Shown: positions 15,106-22,871 of the stretch, in pieces
Layout of the letters: the number at the start of each line of letters is the position of its first letter
How positions within the stretch are numbered: position 1 is the first letter of the stretch
Assembly: GCA_023269545.1 (NCBI GenBank)
Contig: JAHFTB010000024.1
Coordinates: 1 to 38,204 of the forward strand
From: Verrucomicrobiota bacterium
GTDB lineage: Bacteria; Verrucomicrobiota; Verrucomicrobiia; Chthoniobacterales; Xiphinematobacteraceae
Direction: 5' to 3'
Length of the DNA stretch: 38,204 bases
The notes under the pieces: model-generated
The model's database searches: none
Seen by the model: only the letters and a program-made list of their open reading frames with translations
Told to the model about the DNA's origin: nothing
Translations under genes and position numbers: made by a program

Positions 15106-16689
15106 TTATCTTCCCCTCCTCGTGTAGAGAACGTGTTCAACAATTTCTCCCAATCGTATCAGGGCACTTTTATAAACATCGTTCCACGGATGTCCGCAGG
15201 CGATTCTAATAAAATTTTTGTAGGTTCGGGCAATTGCAAATGCATTGCCAGGAACGATGCATATTTTTTCTTGGCGGGCAGCTTGGTAGAGAGCGTATGA
15301 ATCTACTTCTTCAGGGAGTTCTATCCAAAGGGCCGTACCTCCTTTGGGTGGTATCAACTTTGTCCCAATGGGAAAGTATTTCATGATGGCTTCTGTCATC
15401 ACCTCTGTCTGTTCAGCAAGGGCTCTCCTTAAACCTCGGAGATGGTAGTCATACCCTCCATTAGTAAGAAATTCCGCGACTGCCATCGCAGGAAGGGTGG
15501 CATTGGATAATGTGGATATCGCTTTTCTATCCACCACATCCCGATAGAATTTACCCGGTATGATATAGCCTACCCGATAAGAAGGAGCCAGCGTTCGCGA
15601 AAAGGAACTGCAGAGCATGATGGAATCTTTACGGTCCAATGCCTTGAGGCACATAGGACGTTTGCCTTCAAAAGCAAGGTCTCCTTGGATATCATCCTCA
15701 ATGATGGGAATGTTATGCACTGCGCATAGTTCCACCAAGGCTTTCTTATTGCGATCCGGCATCAAAGATCCGGAAGGATTGCTAAAATTTGGGGAAACGA
15801 GCAGTCCTTGTACGCGACGCGTGGAGAGGATACGTCCTAACTCAGAAATGACCAGTCCATTGGGTGCATAGCAGGAAATTTCAAGCGCGTGAATTCCTAG
15901 TTCTCGTAGCATCAGTACTATTGCCGGTGACATCGGGGATTCAATTGCCAGAGTGTCACCGGCGCTACATATGGCTCGGACACAAAGGGCAAGGGCTTCC
16001 ATGGCGCCATTTGTGATCACCACATCTTCCGGTCCCAGTGCACATCCCCAATCCACCGAGCGTTTCGCAATTTGTTGTCTGAGATTTAAATTACCTGCAA
16101 TCAAATCATATTCTACTGACTTGATTCCGGCACGTCTCACTGCGGAACCCAGTGCGCGAGACAGTTTCAAAGAAGGAAGAAGACGGGAAGACGGGGCGCA
16201 CAAACCAAAAGAAATGAAGTCCGGATGGATAGCATCTCTTATTAAGGTGACCAGAAAACTGTCCCCTGACTTCCTTTGTTCGTCTTTTCGATGAGGAGGA
16301 GGCCGGAATCCTCTTAAATAAAATCCCGACCGTGTACGTGCTTCAACGATTCCACGTGTTTCCAACAAAACGTATGCTTGGGTAACGGTCGGAATGCTGA
16401 CTCCATATCGCCGACTTAAAACTCGCAATGAGGGCATCCGATCTCCCACTCTCAGGCATCCTCTTCGGATTAATTCTTCCACGGCTGCGGCTAATCTTCG
16501 ATACAAGGGTTCGTGTGATTCCGGAAGAGGAAGAGCCTCCGCATGGATCATATCCAAGGAATCATCTTCCAAAATATTTATACGAAAATCCCGCCATCTT
16601 GGCACAATGTCGCACATTGATTCCGGATCCGGTATTTCAATGACATGTCTTTCCTCTTGATTTTCCACAGCTGATTCAATCATTTGCAT
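15106..16689 (-). CDS. MocR/GntR-type regulator with aminotransferase-like domain (PLP residues lost)
   Basis: A 527-residue protein. After an unusual ~55-residue acidic N-terminal extension comes a GntR winged helix (about 58-128: PLYRRLAAAVEELI, GDRMPSLRVLSRRYGVSIPTVTQAY, SGFYLRG), then a fold-type I aminotransferase domain (about 145-520) with NFSNPSGSLMP and IEDDI.GDL. MocR proteins sense PLP or an amino-compound aldimine and regulate metabolic genes. Here the Schiff-base lysine of the SFSK motif is arginine (SFSRTLAP, R365, codon CGA) and the tyrosine of the usual DDIYGDL is glutamine (Q335). Covalent PLP binding is therefore unlikely. It converges on the small membrane protein gene (21-bp gap). 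A second ATG two codons in is an alternative start. Confidence 0.87.
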   Translation of the reverse strand: MQMIESAVENQEERHVIEIPDPESMCDIVPRWRDFRINILEDDSLDMIHAEALPLPESHEPLYRRLAAAVEELIRRGCLRVGDRMPSLRVLSRRYGVSIPTVTQAYVLLETRGIVEARTRSGFYLRGFRPPPHRKDEQRKSGDSFLVTLIRDAIHPDFISFGLCAPSSRLLPSLKLSRALGSAVRRAGIKSVEYDLIAGNLNLRQQIAKRSVDWGCALGPEDVVITNGAMEALALCVRAICSAGDTLAIESPMSPAIVLMLRELGIHALEISCYAPNGLVISELGRILSTRRVQGLLVSPNFSNPSGSLMPDRNKKALVELCAVHNIPIIEDDIQGDLAFEGKRPMCLKALDRKDSIMLCSSFSRTLAPSYRVGYIIPGKFYRDVVDRKAISTLSNATLPAMAVAEFLTNGGYDYHLRGLRRALAEQTEVMTEAIMKYFPIGTKLIPPKGGTALWIELPEEVDSYALYQAARQEKICIVPGNAFAIARTYKNFIRIACGHPWNDVYKSALIRLGEIVEHVLYTRRGR

Positions 16690-17617
16690 AGCATTCTAAC
16701 TTCATAGAGTTTGTTCATTTTTAAAAATGTCATTGCCGAACTCATTTTATACGGGCTTCGCTATCACCTAAATTGTCGGAGGCAACTCACACAAAATAAC
16801 TCAATGAAGTCGCCATCTAGCATCGAGTAATGTATTTTGACTATTTCCCCAAATATTCTAATGGCACTTTATCTAAAAAACGGGAGATAAAAATCCGGGC
16901 TGATTCCATATGCCTCTTGCAGGAAGTCACTGGATTAAAAATTTAATTGATATCACTCATCCGGCGAGTATTTTGGAGCAGATTTTATCCGTAAATTTTT
17001 TATAAACAACCCATTACTTGTGATTTCAAAAATTCTCAATGATCATTTTAGTGGGTCTCATAACTGTCAAATTCTTTCGAGGCATATGTTTCTTCCGCTT
17101 CAGACACACACGGGTACAAATGGATTTTATGATTCTACGCTAATAAGTTTAGCACAATAATTGGCGTTTAAAACCACCCACCCACCATTTAAAAAAAATA
17201 AGTTTTCCTGGCTAAAGGGACAAAGCCCATTTTCTTGTCGTTGTCCCTCATGTGGAAAGCGAGTGTGGACTTTCAACGAAAAATTGCACAAAAAAATGAA
17301 AATTAAAGAATTTATTGTCATACGATTTTCAAAACTTCTCTTACCGAAACGCATCACTTCAATGGTCTAAAAAATAATGGAAAGTTACTGGATAGGAATG
17401 GGGCTACTTTCACTGCGTTGTGCTGAAAATATTCAACTTGCAGAAATACAAAATATTACAGTTGTAATTTAGCACAGAAATATCAGTTCTGCATCTCTGC
17501 AAGACACGAAAATGAATTCCCTCCAGAAATTTCTTTCCGTTGCAAATTTATATTTAACTCAAAAACATCTTGGCACTCGCATAAAGGAAAGACTTAGACT
17601 TCCTTAATGCCTTAATG
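16690..17617. other. Gene-poor AT-rich stretch (~0.9 kb)
   Basis: No convincing gene was found on either strand. A 69-codon frame at 17161-17370 (plus, TTG start) encodes CRCPSCGKRVW, which looks like half of a zinc ribbon, but has no ribosome site, no second cysteine pair and many lysines. The overlapping minus-strand frame 17127-17357 shows nothing recognisable. A possibly structured segment lies at 17437-17503. The stretch contains the promoter of the MocR gene at its left end and may include eroded gene remains. Confidence 0.6.
17437..17503. other. Potentially structured intergenic segment (nested inverted repeats)
   Basis: An outer perfect 8-bp pair CTTGCAGA (17437-17444) and TCTGCAAG (17496-17503) encloses two smaller hairpins, TTACA-GT-TGTAA (17456-17467) and CAGAA...TTCTG (about 17475-17491). 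The arrangement would fold like a small multibranch RNA. It lacks tRNA signatures such as a GTTCRA T-loop. No T-run follows. Confidence 0.35.
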
Positions 17618-18115
17618 TCAATCTTTCCGAGCTGCTTTCAATACGGACCTTGCAGTATGATAGGCGAGGGGGCAATAGGAGACCGATTGTTTTCCAGCAA
17701 GACAAATAGCGATTCTCATTCCGTGCTCCGCAAATAAAGTAGGCCATCCCCGAAGGGAAGAAAGTAAAAATCGGTAAAGCGTCTTCAGTTCATCGCCTTC
17801 CGATACCAGTTGCATCATGCCACCCGGAGAAATCTCTGCATGTTCTTTGGCAAGCTGTTGCCACATAAGTCGGTTCTTAAGTAAGATTCCCGTTTCCCAA
17901 ACTAAGCCGGTAACAAAAATAGGTATGGCCAAATTATTAGAAATTTTAATGGTCATTTGTTGGCTCTCCTTCTCTATCTGAATTTCCACGGAAATAGCAT
18001 TTCGTCTATTTTTGCAAATCAGGTACCGAGCGATGCAAAAAATCACCAGGGTACTCATTGCCAGGCCTGCATTTATAATGAGTCCCAATATTTGTTGAAC
18101 TTCTTCGGCAGTCAC
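17618..18115 (-). CDS. Uncharacterised membrane-anchored protein
   Basis: A 165-residue protein with one N-terminal transmembrane helix (about 8-33, LGLIINAGLAMSTLVIFCIARYLI) followed by a cytoplasmic-type charged linker and a mixed soluble domain. ISVEIQIEKESQQMTIKISNNLAIPIFVTGLVWETG looks like a beta-strand-rich segment. A later part is rich in cysteine, histidine and alanine but shows no motif. No family was recognised. It lies 142 bp downstream of glgE on the same strand and could be a distal operon member or independent. The ATG at 18115 is the start that includes the membrane helix. Confidence 0.6.
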   Translation of the reverse strand: MTAEEVQQILGLIINAGLAMSTLVIFCIARYLICKNRRNAISVEIQIEKESQQMTIKISNNLAIPIFVTGLVWETGILLKNRLMWQQLAKEHAEISPGGMMQLVSEGDELKTLYRFLLSSLRGWPTLFAEHGMRIAICLAGKQSVSYCPLAYHTARSVLKAARKD

Positions 18116-18257
18116 ATTCAGTTATTTGTGATTCACAGACGAGCTGTGCAAAAATGAGGATCCACAGGACTTATGCAGATTCCGGAGAAAAGCTCGTTCC
18201 TTTTCCCGCTCGCCCCTTGTCCCCTGTTTTTGCGGAAGTCCTGATCTATATAACGTC

Positions 18258-20243
18258 CTACGCGTCATATTCATTGCAATCCGACCTTCTTCGTAACCGG
18301 AATATGTGTGCGGGGCATGTCATGGGATCGAGGGCCACGTAATTGCGCGATCCTGTCCAAGAAAATTGTTTCCCGCTGAGCAGGTCGTCCACCTGATAGG
18401 AATCGCTTTCTAAAAAACTAAATTCCTTCAGAGGGACATGCACATAACCTGCCTCAGTCTGAAACGGGTTCAGATTGACGACAATCAGAAGGATATTTTC
18501 TTTGGAGGGAGTTGACTTTGTATAAAAAAGAATTTTGTCGTTCTCTACGAGATGGAAGAACAAATTGTCATGAATTCGGAGGGCTCTATTTTCGTGTCGG
18601 ATGCGATTCAGAGAAGTCAGATAGCTTTTTATATTACCCGGAGCATTCCAATCTCGTGCTTTGAATTGATACTTTTCCGAATCAAGATATTCTTCCCTGC
18701 CTGGGATGGCGGCATTTTCGCAAAGTTCAAATCCGCTATAAATACCATAAACTGGGGAAAGGGTGGCTGCCAGGGTGGCTCGAATCAAGAATGCTGCACG
18801 GCCATCCTCTTGAAGGAAGTAAGGGAGAATATCCGGTGTATTTGTGAAAAGATTCGGTCGTAGATAATCTTTGACTTCGGTTTGTGTGAGTTCAGTAAAG
18901 TATTCGATGAGTTCCTGTTTCGTATTTCTCCATGTGAAATACGTATAGCTCTGAGTGAACCCGACTTTTGCCAGTGTTTTCATCATTTTTGGCCGTGTAA
19001 AAGCTTCGCTTAAAAATATGGCATCAGGGTATGCGGCTTGGACTTTCGCAATGATCCATTCCCAAAACGAGACTGGTTTGGTATGCGGGTTATCCACGCG
19101 AAAAATGGTGACTCCTCGAGCACACCAGAATAGCAGCACATCACAGAGTTCTTCCCAAAGGGCTTTCCAGTTTTTGTTGTGGAAATTCAGAGGGTAAACA
19201 TCCTCATATTTTTTAGGAGGATTTTCAGCATGCTTAATGGAACCATCCGGACGTTTAAAAAACCACTCCGGGTGCTGTCTGACATAGGGATGATCGGGAG
19301 AACAGTTGATGGCAAAATCCAGGGCGATCTCCATGCCGCGTCTCCGTACTTCCGCAACCAACCATTCGAAGTCCGGAAGTGTTCCCAGCTCAGGAGCTAT
19401 ATCCCGATGACCACCGCCATTTTTTCCCTCCCGAAAATTTCCGATAGCATAGGGGACACCAGGTTCTTCCGGACCACATTTCAATGCATTATTACGTCCT
19501 TTTCGATTCGTCTGTCCGATGGGGTGAATGGGAGGGAAATAAATCACATCAAATCCCATTGCCTTTGCGTCATCGATCCTTCCGAGACAGTTTCGAAATT
19601 TCGATCCACTATTTGCCTTTCCTTCCGCTGAACGAGGAAAGAATTCATACCATGCGGCAAAAGCAGCACGTTTACGATCCACCCGTACTTTTCGAAAAGG
19701 ATGCAATAGAGTCGAAAGAGAGCGGTTAGCCCAATAGGTCATCAAAGTCATTAACTGAGGGTCTTCGCAGAAAGAGCGAAGTTCCTCAGCAGCTGCGGTC
19801 TTCGCCTGTTGAGCCAAATTTTTTAAGGTGGCGGCATCGGATTGAGTGGCTCGTTGGGCACTGGATTCAATGATTTGAGCACCTTCCAGTGCTTCATTCC
19901 GGAGTTCACGCAAGCCGGCATCAAATTTCTTCCGAATCTCTTCTTGCCAGGAAAGAAATTCATCTCCCCAAGCTTCGATGGTATATTCGCAAATCCCGAC
20001 TTTGAGCACAGGGAACATTCCTCTCCATCGATCGTTCTCAAGAGGAATCATCTCTGTTTCGTTCCAAGCTATCTCGCCTACATAGCGCCATTTTAACAAA
20101 GCACGAATCACGTCATAGCCTTCCTTAAAAATATCAGCTTCGACAGTAAGGTCTTGTTCAATTGTCCGTTTTACGCAAGCTTTCCCACCGTCAAGAGTTG
20201 GAGTCAGATTCTGAATGACTACAGTCACTGGATTTTTCATCAA
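18258..20243 (-). CDS. glgE: Alpha-1,4-glucan:maltose-1-phosphate maltosyltransferase GlgE
   Basis: A 661-residue GH13 enzyme that extends alpha-1,4-glucan by transferring maltosyl units from maltose 1-phosphate in the cytoplasm. An N-terminal beta-sandwich (about 20-95, with KWRYVGE and CEYTIEAWGDEF) and a helical insert precede the barrel. Catalytic motifs: ALDFAINCSPDHP, the nucleophile region FRVDNPHTKP (D384) and the acid/base LSEAFTRP (E413). The segments PPIHPIGQTNRKG and EDVYPLNF are typical of GlgE. Its ATG overlaps the stop of the upstream kinase gene by four bases, so it is co-translated. No treS, glgB, glgC or glgM is in the window, so the source of maltose 1-phosphate is not shown. 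Confidence 0.94.
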   Translation of the reverse strand: MMKNPVTVVIQNLTPTLDGGKACVKRTIEQDLTVEADIFKEGYDVIRALLKWRYVGEIAWNETEMIPLENDRWRGMFPVLKVGICEYTIEAWGDEFLSWQEEIRKKFDAGLRELRNEALEGAQIIESSAQRATQSDAATLKNLAQQAKTAAAEELRSFCEDPQLMTLMTYWANRSLSTLLHPFRKVRVDRKRAAFAAWYEFFPRSAEGKANSGSKFRNCLGRIDDAKAMGFDVIYFPPIHPIGQTNRKGRNNALKCGPEEPGVPYAIGNFREGKNGGGHRDIAPELGTLPDFEWLVAEVRRRGMEIALDFAINCSPDHPYVRQHPEWFFKRPDGSIKHAENPPKKYEDVYPLNFHNKNWKALWEELCDVLLFWCARGVTIFRVDNPHTKPVSFWEWIIAKVQAAYPDAIFLSEAFTRPKMMKTLAKVGFTQSYTYFTWRNTKQELIEYFTELTQTEVKDYLRPNLFTNTPDILPYFLQEDGRAAFLIRATLAATLSPVYGIYSGFELCENAAIPGREEYLDSEKYQFKARDWNAPGNIKSYLTSLNRIRHENRALRIHDNLFFHLVENDKILFYTKSTPSKENILLIVVNLNPFQTEAGYVHVPLKEFSFLESDSYQVDDLLSGKQFSWTGSRNYVALDPMTCPAHIFRLRRRSDCNEYDA

Positions 20244-21232
20244 GCTGCCTTATCAAGAGTTTCTACGAGGAAATCGAGTCCTCCACAGTTCAATGCTACT
20301 TCCCGTAGCAAGCGACGTGCTGCGGGAATATGTTTCAAAAAATCTTTCCGTCTTTTTTTCAGTCCCAAAAATCCATAAGCGCCGAGTGCTTGCATTAAGC
20401 GCTGTGCCGCACACATAAAAAAGATGGTTTCCAAATGATTTTCTGCGGAGGCATCCCCAACCAATCCTTTATAAAATTTTAACAATCCTTGGCGTTCTTC
20501 GTTCGAAAGGTTCACATATGGGTCATATAAAAGTGATGCCACATCATAGAGCCCCAAACCGGGACGCATTCCTTGAAAATCAATTAACCAAGATTTTCCA
20601 GCAGAGATCAAAATATTTTGTGATTGGAAGTCCCGATGTACCAGAACCCGGGGAAGCCTGGAAAGCCGAGCAGCCATCTCCTGTAAGGCAGGTAATTTTC
20701 GTAGGCCTTGCGTGTCCAATCCCCACACACTTTTCACACAGTTTTCGAAAAAGTAATTCTGTTCCCAAAGATAAAGCTGTTCGTCGAATTCCAGTCCCAT
20801 CTTCAAATTGCGTTCCAATAAATTTTCAATGGGTTCTTGGTGGATTAAAAAAACCTCGGAAAGTGCGGCTTCATATAAAGGACGCCTGACTTCCCAGGAA
20901 CTTTCCCGATAGGACCATAGATCCTCTTCACCCAAATCCTGCATCAGAATGAGGCCCGAAGTGGGTTCGTGAAAATGAACGGAGGGTACCCGGACGCCGG
21001 TTTCAGTAAGAAATTTTGCAATATCCACATAATGAGCATTTTCTTCTCGCTCCTGCGTATATTGAACCAAAATCACTGAAATTCCTTGTTTGAAACGGAT
21101 GCGATAAAATTTACGCCCGGACCCCCCCTTTTTTAATGAGGTCATGACGAATTGATCCCCTTGGTATCCCGGTAATTTCCGAAGAGTGAGCTCAATAAGA
21201 TAATCGGACAACATAGCTACAGAAAATCGCAA
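20240..21232 (-). CDS. APH-fold sugar kinase, AmgK-like
   Basis: A 330-residue aminoglycoside-phosphotransferase-fold kinase. Seen motifs: GGSGRKFYRIRF (ATP loop), ILMQDLGEEDLW (hinge), LVHRDFQSQNIL (catalytic loop with the Brenner-type HRDxxxxN), and LIDFQGMRPGLGLYDVASLLYDPYV (metal-binding D of the DFQ motif). The last motif and the neighbouring nucleotidyltransferase gene resemble the AmgK/MurU pair, where AmgK phosphorylates N-acetylmuramate at C1 during cell-wall recycling. The direct coupling to glgE also leaves room for a kinase producing another sugar 1-phosphate. It overlaps the upstream gene by 16 bp from this start; the ATG at 21214 would avoid the overlap. Confidence 0.82.
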   Translation of the reverse strand: MRFSVAMLSDYLIELTLRKLPGYQGDQFVMTSLKKGGSGRKFYRIRFKQGISVILVQYTQEREENAHYVDIAKFLTETGVRVPSVHFHEPTSGLILMQDLGEEDLWSYRESSWEVRRPLYEAALSEVFLIHQEPIENLLERNLKMGLEFDEQLYLWEQNYFFENCVKSVWGLDTQGLRKLPALQEMAARLSRLPRVLVHRDFQSQNILISAGKSWLIDFQGMRPGLGLYDVASLLYDPYVNLSNEERQGLLKFYKGLVGDASAENHLETIFFMCAAQRLMQALGAYGFLGLKKRRKDFLKHIPAARRLLREVALNCGGLDFLVETLDKAA

Positions 21233-22149
21233 TCTGAAAAATTCCCATCCACCTGCGATTTATCACAAACGATACAGCGCTGGAGATGGCTGCGGGAAGA
21301 AATTTTCGTGTCGTCCCAAATTATTGTATCCTCCAAAACCGCTCCCGGTTCAATTTCGCAATTCTTGCCAACTGCACAAACTCCACGCAATTCGACCCCG
21401 GTAAGGAGTGGAGTTTTGATACGTTGTTGAGGGTTTACTTGATGAGCTAATTCTTGATGTGCCACAAGATACGAATTTCGACTCCCCACCTCACACCAAA
21501 ATCCGGAATCGAGGATCGCACTGGAAATCCGTTTTCCCGCATGCAGAAGCTGCCAGAATACTGACATCATGGAAACAGGTCCCTCGGGAGGAATCCATCG
21601 ATAGATTTCCGGTTGGAGAATGTAGAGACCTGTAAATAAAAAGTAGGACAATCCTTTGATTCCCAATTTATGATAAAAATCCAATATATTTCCCGTGCGC
21701 TCGTCCATGCCCACTTGTGGCGGTCCCGACCGTAAGCCCAGGATCACACAGTGATCCTCTTTCTCCTGTGATTTCAGTAACTCCATGAGCGGAATATTCG
21801 TCAATACGTCTCCATTCACTACAAGGAAGGCATCTTCTCCCAGCCACTGTCTTGCATTCCGAAGGCCTCCCGCCGTTTCCAATGGTACCGGTTCGTAAAT
21901 AAGATGTAGCGGTGCTCCACGGTAAGAAAATTCTCCATGGTGCCCTCCGAAGAACCGATCAAATACATGAGGCAAATGGTGAGTATTGATCACAAACCGG
22001 GAGATGCCTTGATCCAAAAGATAATCAAGAGTTCGGAAGATCAATGGTTCTCCGAATATGGGCACCAAAAGTTTTGGACGCGACTGTGTGAGCGGCCGCA
22101 ATCGGGTCCCCAAACCCGCTCCCAGAATAAAAGCTGTTCGAATATTCAA
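21217..22149 (-). CDS. Sugar-1-phosphate nucleotidyltransferase, MurU/GlmU-like
   Basis: A 310-residue enzyme. Residues about 4-225 form a nucleotidyltransferase domain: FILGAGLGTRLRPLTQSRPKLLVP (nucleotide loop), VINTHHLPH, ETAGGLRNAR, and VVNGDVLTN with the metal-binding aspartate. The C-terminal ~75 residues contain hexapeptide-like strands (GVCAVGKNCEIEPGAVLEDTIIWDDTKI), which short MurU proteins do not have. It activates a sugar 1-phosphate to an NDP-sugar. The adjacent kinase suggests the product of that kinase is its substrate (MurNAc 1-phosphate if the pair is AmgK/MurU). It follows the GNAT gene by 20 bp in the same direction. Confidence 0.85.
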   Translation of the reverse strand: MNIRTAFILGAGLGTRLRPLTQSRPKLLVPIFGEPLIFRTLDYLLDQGISRFVINTHHLPHVFDRFFGGHHGEFSYRGAPLHLIYEPVPLETAGGLRNARQWLGEDAFLVVNGDVLTNIPLMELLKSQEKEDHCVILGLRSGPPQVGMDERTGNILDFYHKLGIKGLSYFLFTGLYILQPEIYRWIPPEGPVSMMSVFWQLLHAGKRISSAILDSGFWCEVGSRNSYLVAHQELAHQVNPQQRIKTPLLTGVELRGVCAVGKNCEIEPGAVLEDTIIWDDTKISSRSHLQRCIVCDKSQVDGNFSDCDFL

Positions 22150-22169
22150 TCTGTCTCTCCGATCGTCCT

Positions 22170-22637
22170 TTATTTTTCCGCAGAGAACTTCATTCGCAAC
22201 GGAATCATGTCGCTTACCTCAAAACCTTCCCTGAAGAAAAACCTCTTAACGTCCTCATTAGGCTTATCCGTCAATAAAGTAATGCGTAAAAAATTCTTTT
22301 CCTGGGCAAATTCCATAGCATGTCGGAGGAGGCGGCTTCCATAACCCTGCCGGCGATGTTTAGTGTGAATGATAAGGTCTTCTAAAAGTAAGACAAATCC
22401 TCCCTCAGCAGTGCTAAGAGTAATTAATAAATTGATCATTCCAAAAATATAATTTTCATTTCGCAACACGAATATGCGGCCGCGAGCGGGTTGTTCCAGG
22501 ATTAATCTTAACCCGCGCAATTGCTTATCACGATTAGGGGTAAAATCCGCTTCCTGGGAAAAGAGATCATGAAGTAAATCGGCAAGCTTGGGCAAATCTT
22601 CCAAAAGAGCCGGCTCGATACGCAGGGAATCAGGCAT
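22170..22637 (-). CDS. GNAT-family N-acetyltransferase
   Basis: A 155-residue acetyl-CoA-dependent acetyltransferase. The N-terminus LRIEPALLEDLPKLADLLHDLF is the first strand and helix of the GNAT fold. The acetyl-CoA pyrophosphate loop is RRQGYGSRLL (about 95-104), preceded by the strand LLEDLIIH, and DKPNEDVKRFFFREGFEVSDMIPLRMKF completes motif B. Substrate unknown. It is the first gene of a close series with the nucleotidyltransferase, kinase and glgE. The start codon sits only 3 nt after the end of the conserved 86-nt element, so that element would form part of its leader. Confidence 0.85.
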   Translation of the reverse strand: MPDSLRIEPALLEDLPKLADLLHDLFSQEADFTPNRDKQLRGLRLILEQPARGRIFVLRNENYIFGMINLLITLSTAEGGFVLLLEDLIIHTKHRRQGYGSRLLRHAMEFAQEKNFLRITLLTDKPNEDVKRFFFREGFEVSDMIPLRMKFSAEK

Positions 22638-22640
22638 AAT

Positions 22641-22726
22641 AACTGACGTTACGCACTTTGAGGAGCTCTGGGAGCAAAAAAACCATTTTAGCCTACAAGG
22701 TTTCCCTTTTTTTCGTCACATCACAT
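22641..22726 (-). promoter_or_regulatory. Conserved 86-nt leader element, copy 2 (before the GNAT operon)
   Basis: This is the second copy of the element at 5172-5257, in the same orientation relative to the downstream gene; 76 of 86 positions match without gaps. The apical hairpin CCT-TGT-AGG replaces CCT-CGT-GGG of copy 1, changing a T-G pair to T-A. The GCTC-CCA-GAGC hairpin and the TGACG/CGTCA ends are identical. Here both ends sit in related sequences, ATAACTGAAGTTATG outside the 5' end and ATAACTGACGTTACG (reverse complement) at the 3' end, which resemble terminal inverted repeats. Confidence 0.6.
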
Positions 22727-22871
22727 CATAACTTCAGTTATAATAAAGCTCCCGGGTCATGCAATACGTTCGTAGTTCCAATCATTGAGAGGAGCCTCAT
22801 GAAATATTGCTTACCAAGGAAGAATTGCGAACTGCCAACCCCCCACTTCTACAAACTCATACGAAGGATTC

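Noticed and set aside
17161-17370. Small zinc-ribbon-like protein
   Set aside because: Only one CPxC pair, TTG start without ribosome site, lysine-rich composition; not strong enough to call a gene.
17437-17503. tRNA gene
   Set aside because: Outer stem of 8 bp looked promising, but there is no T-loop consensus, no anticodon arm geometry and no CCA-side pattern.
20240-21232. Maltokinase (Mak/Pep2) supplying GlgE
   Set aside because: Tempting from context, but the HRDFQSQN and DFQGMRPGLGLYD motifs fit AmgK-type kinases better and the length is below typical Mak; kept as an alternative only.
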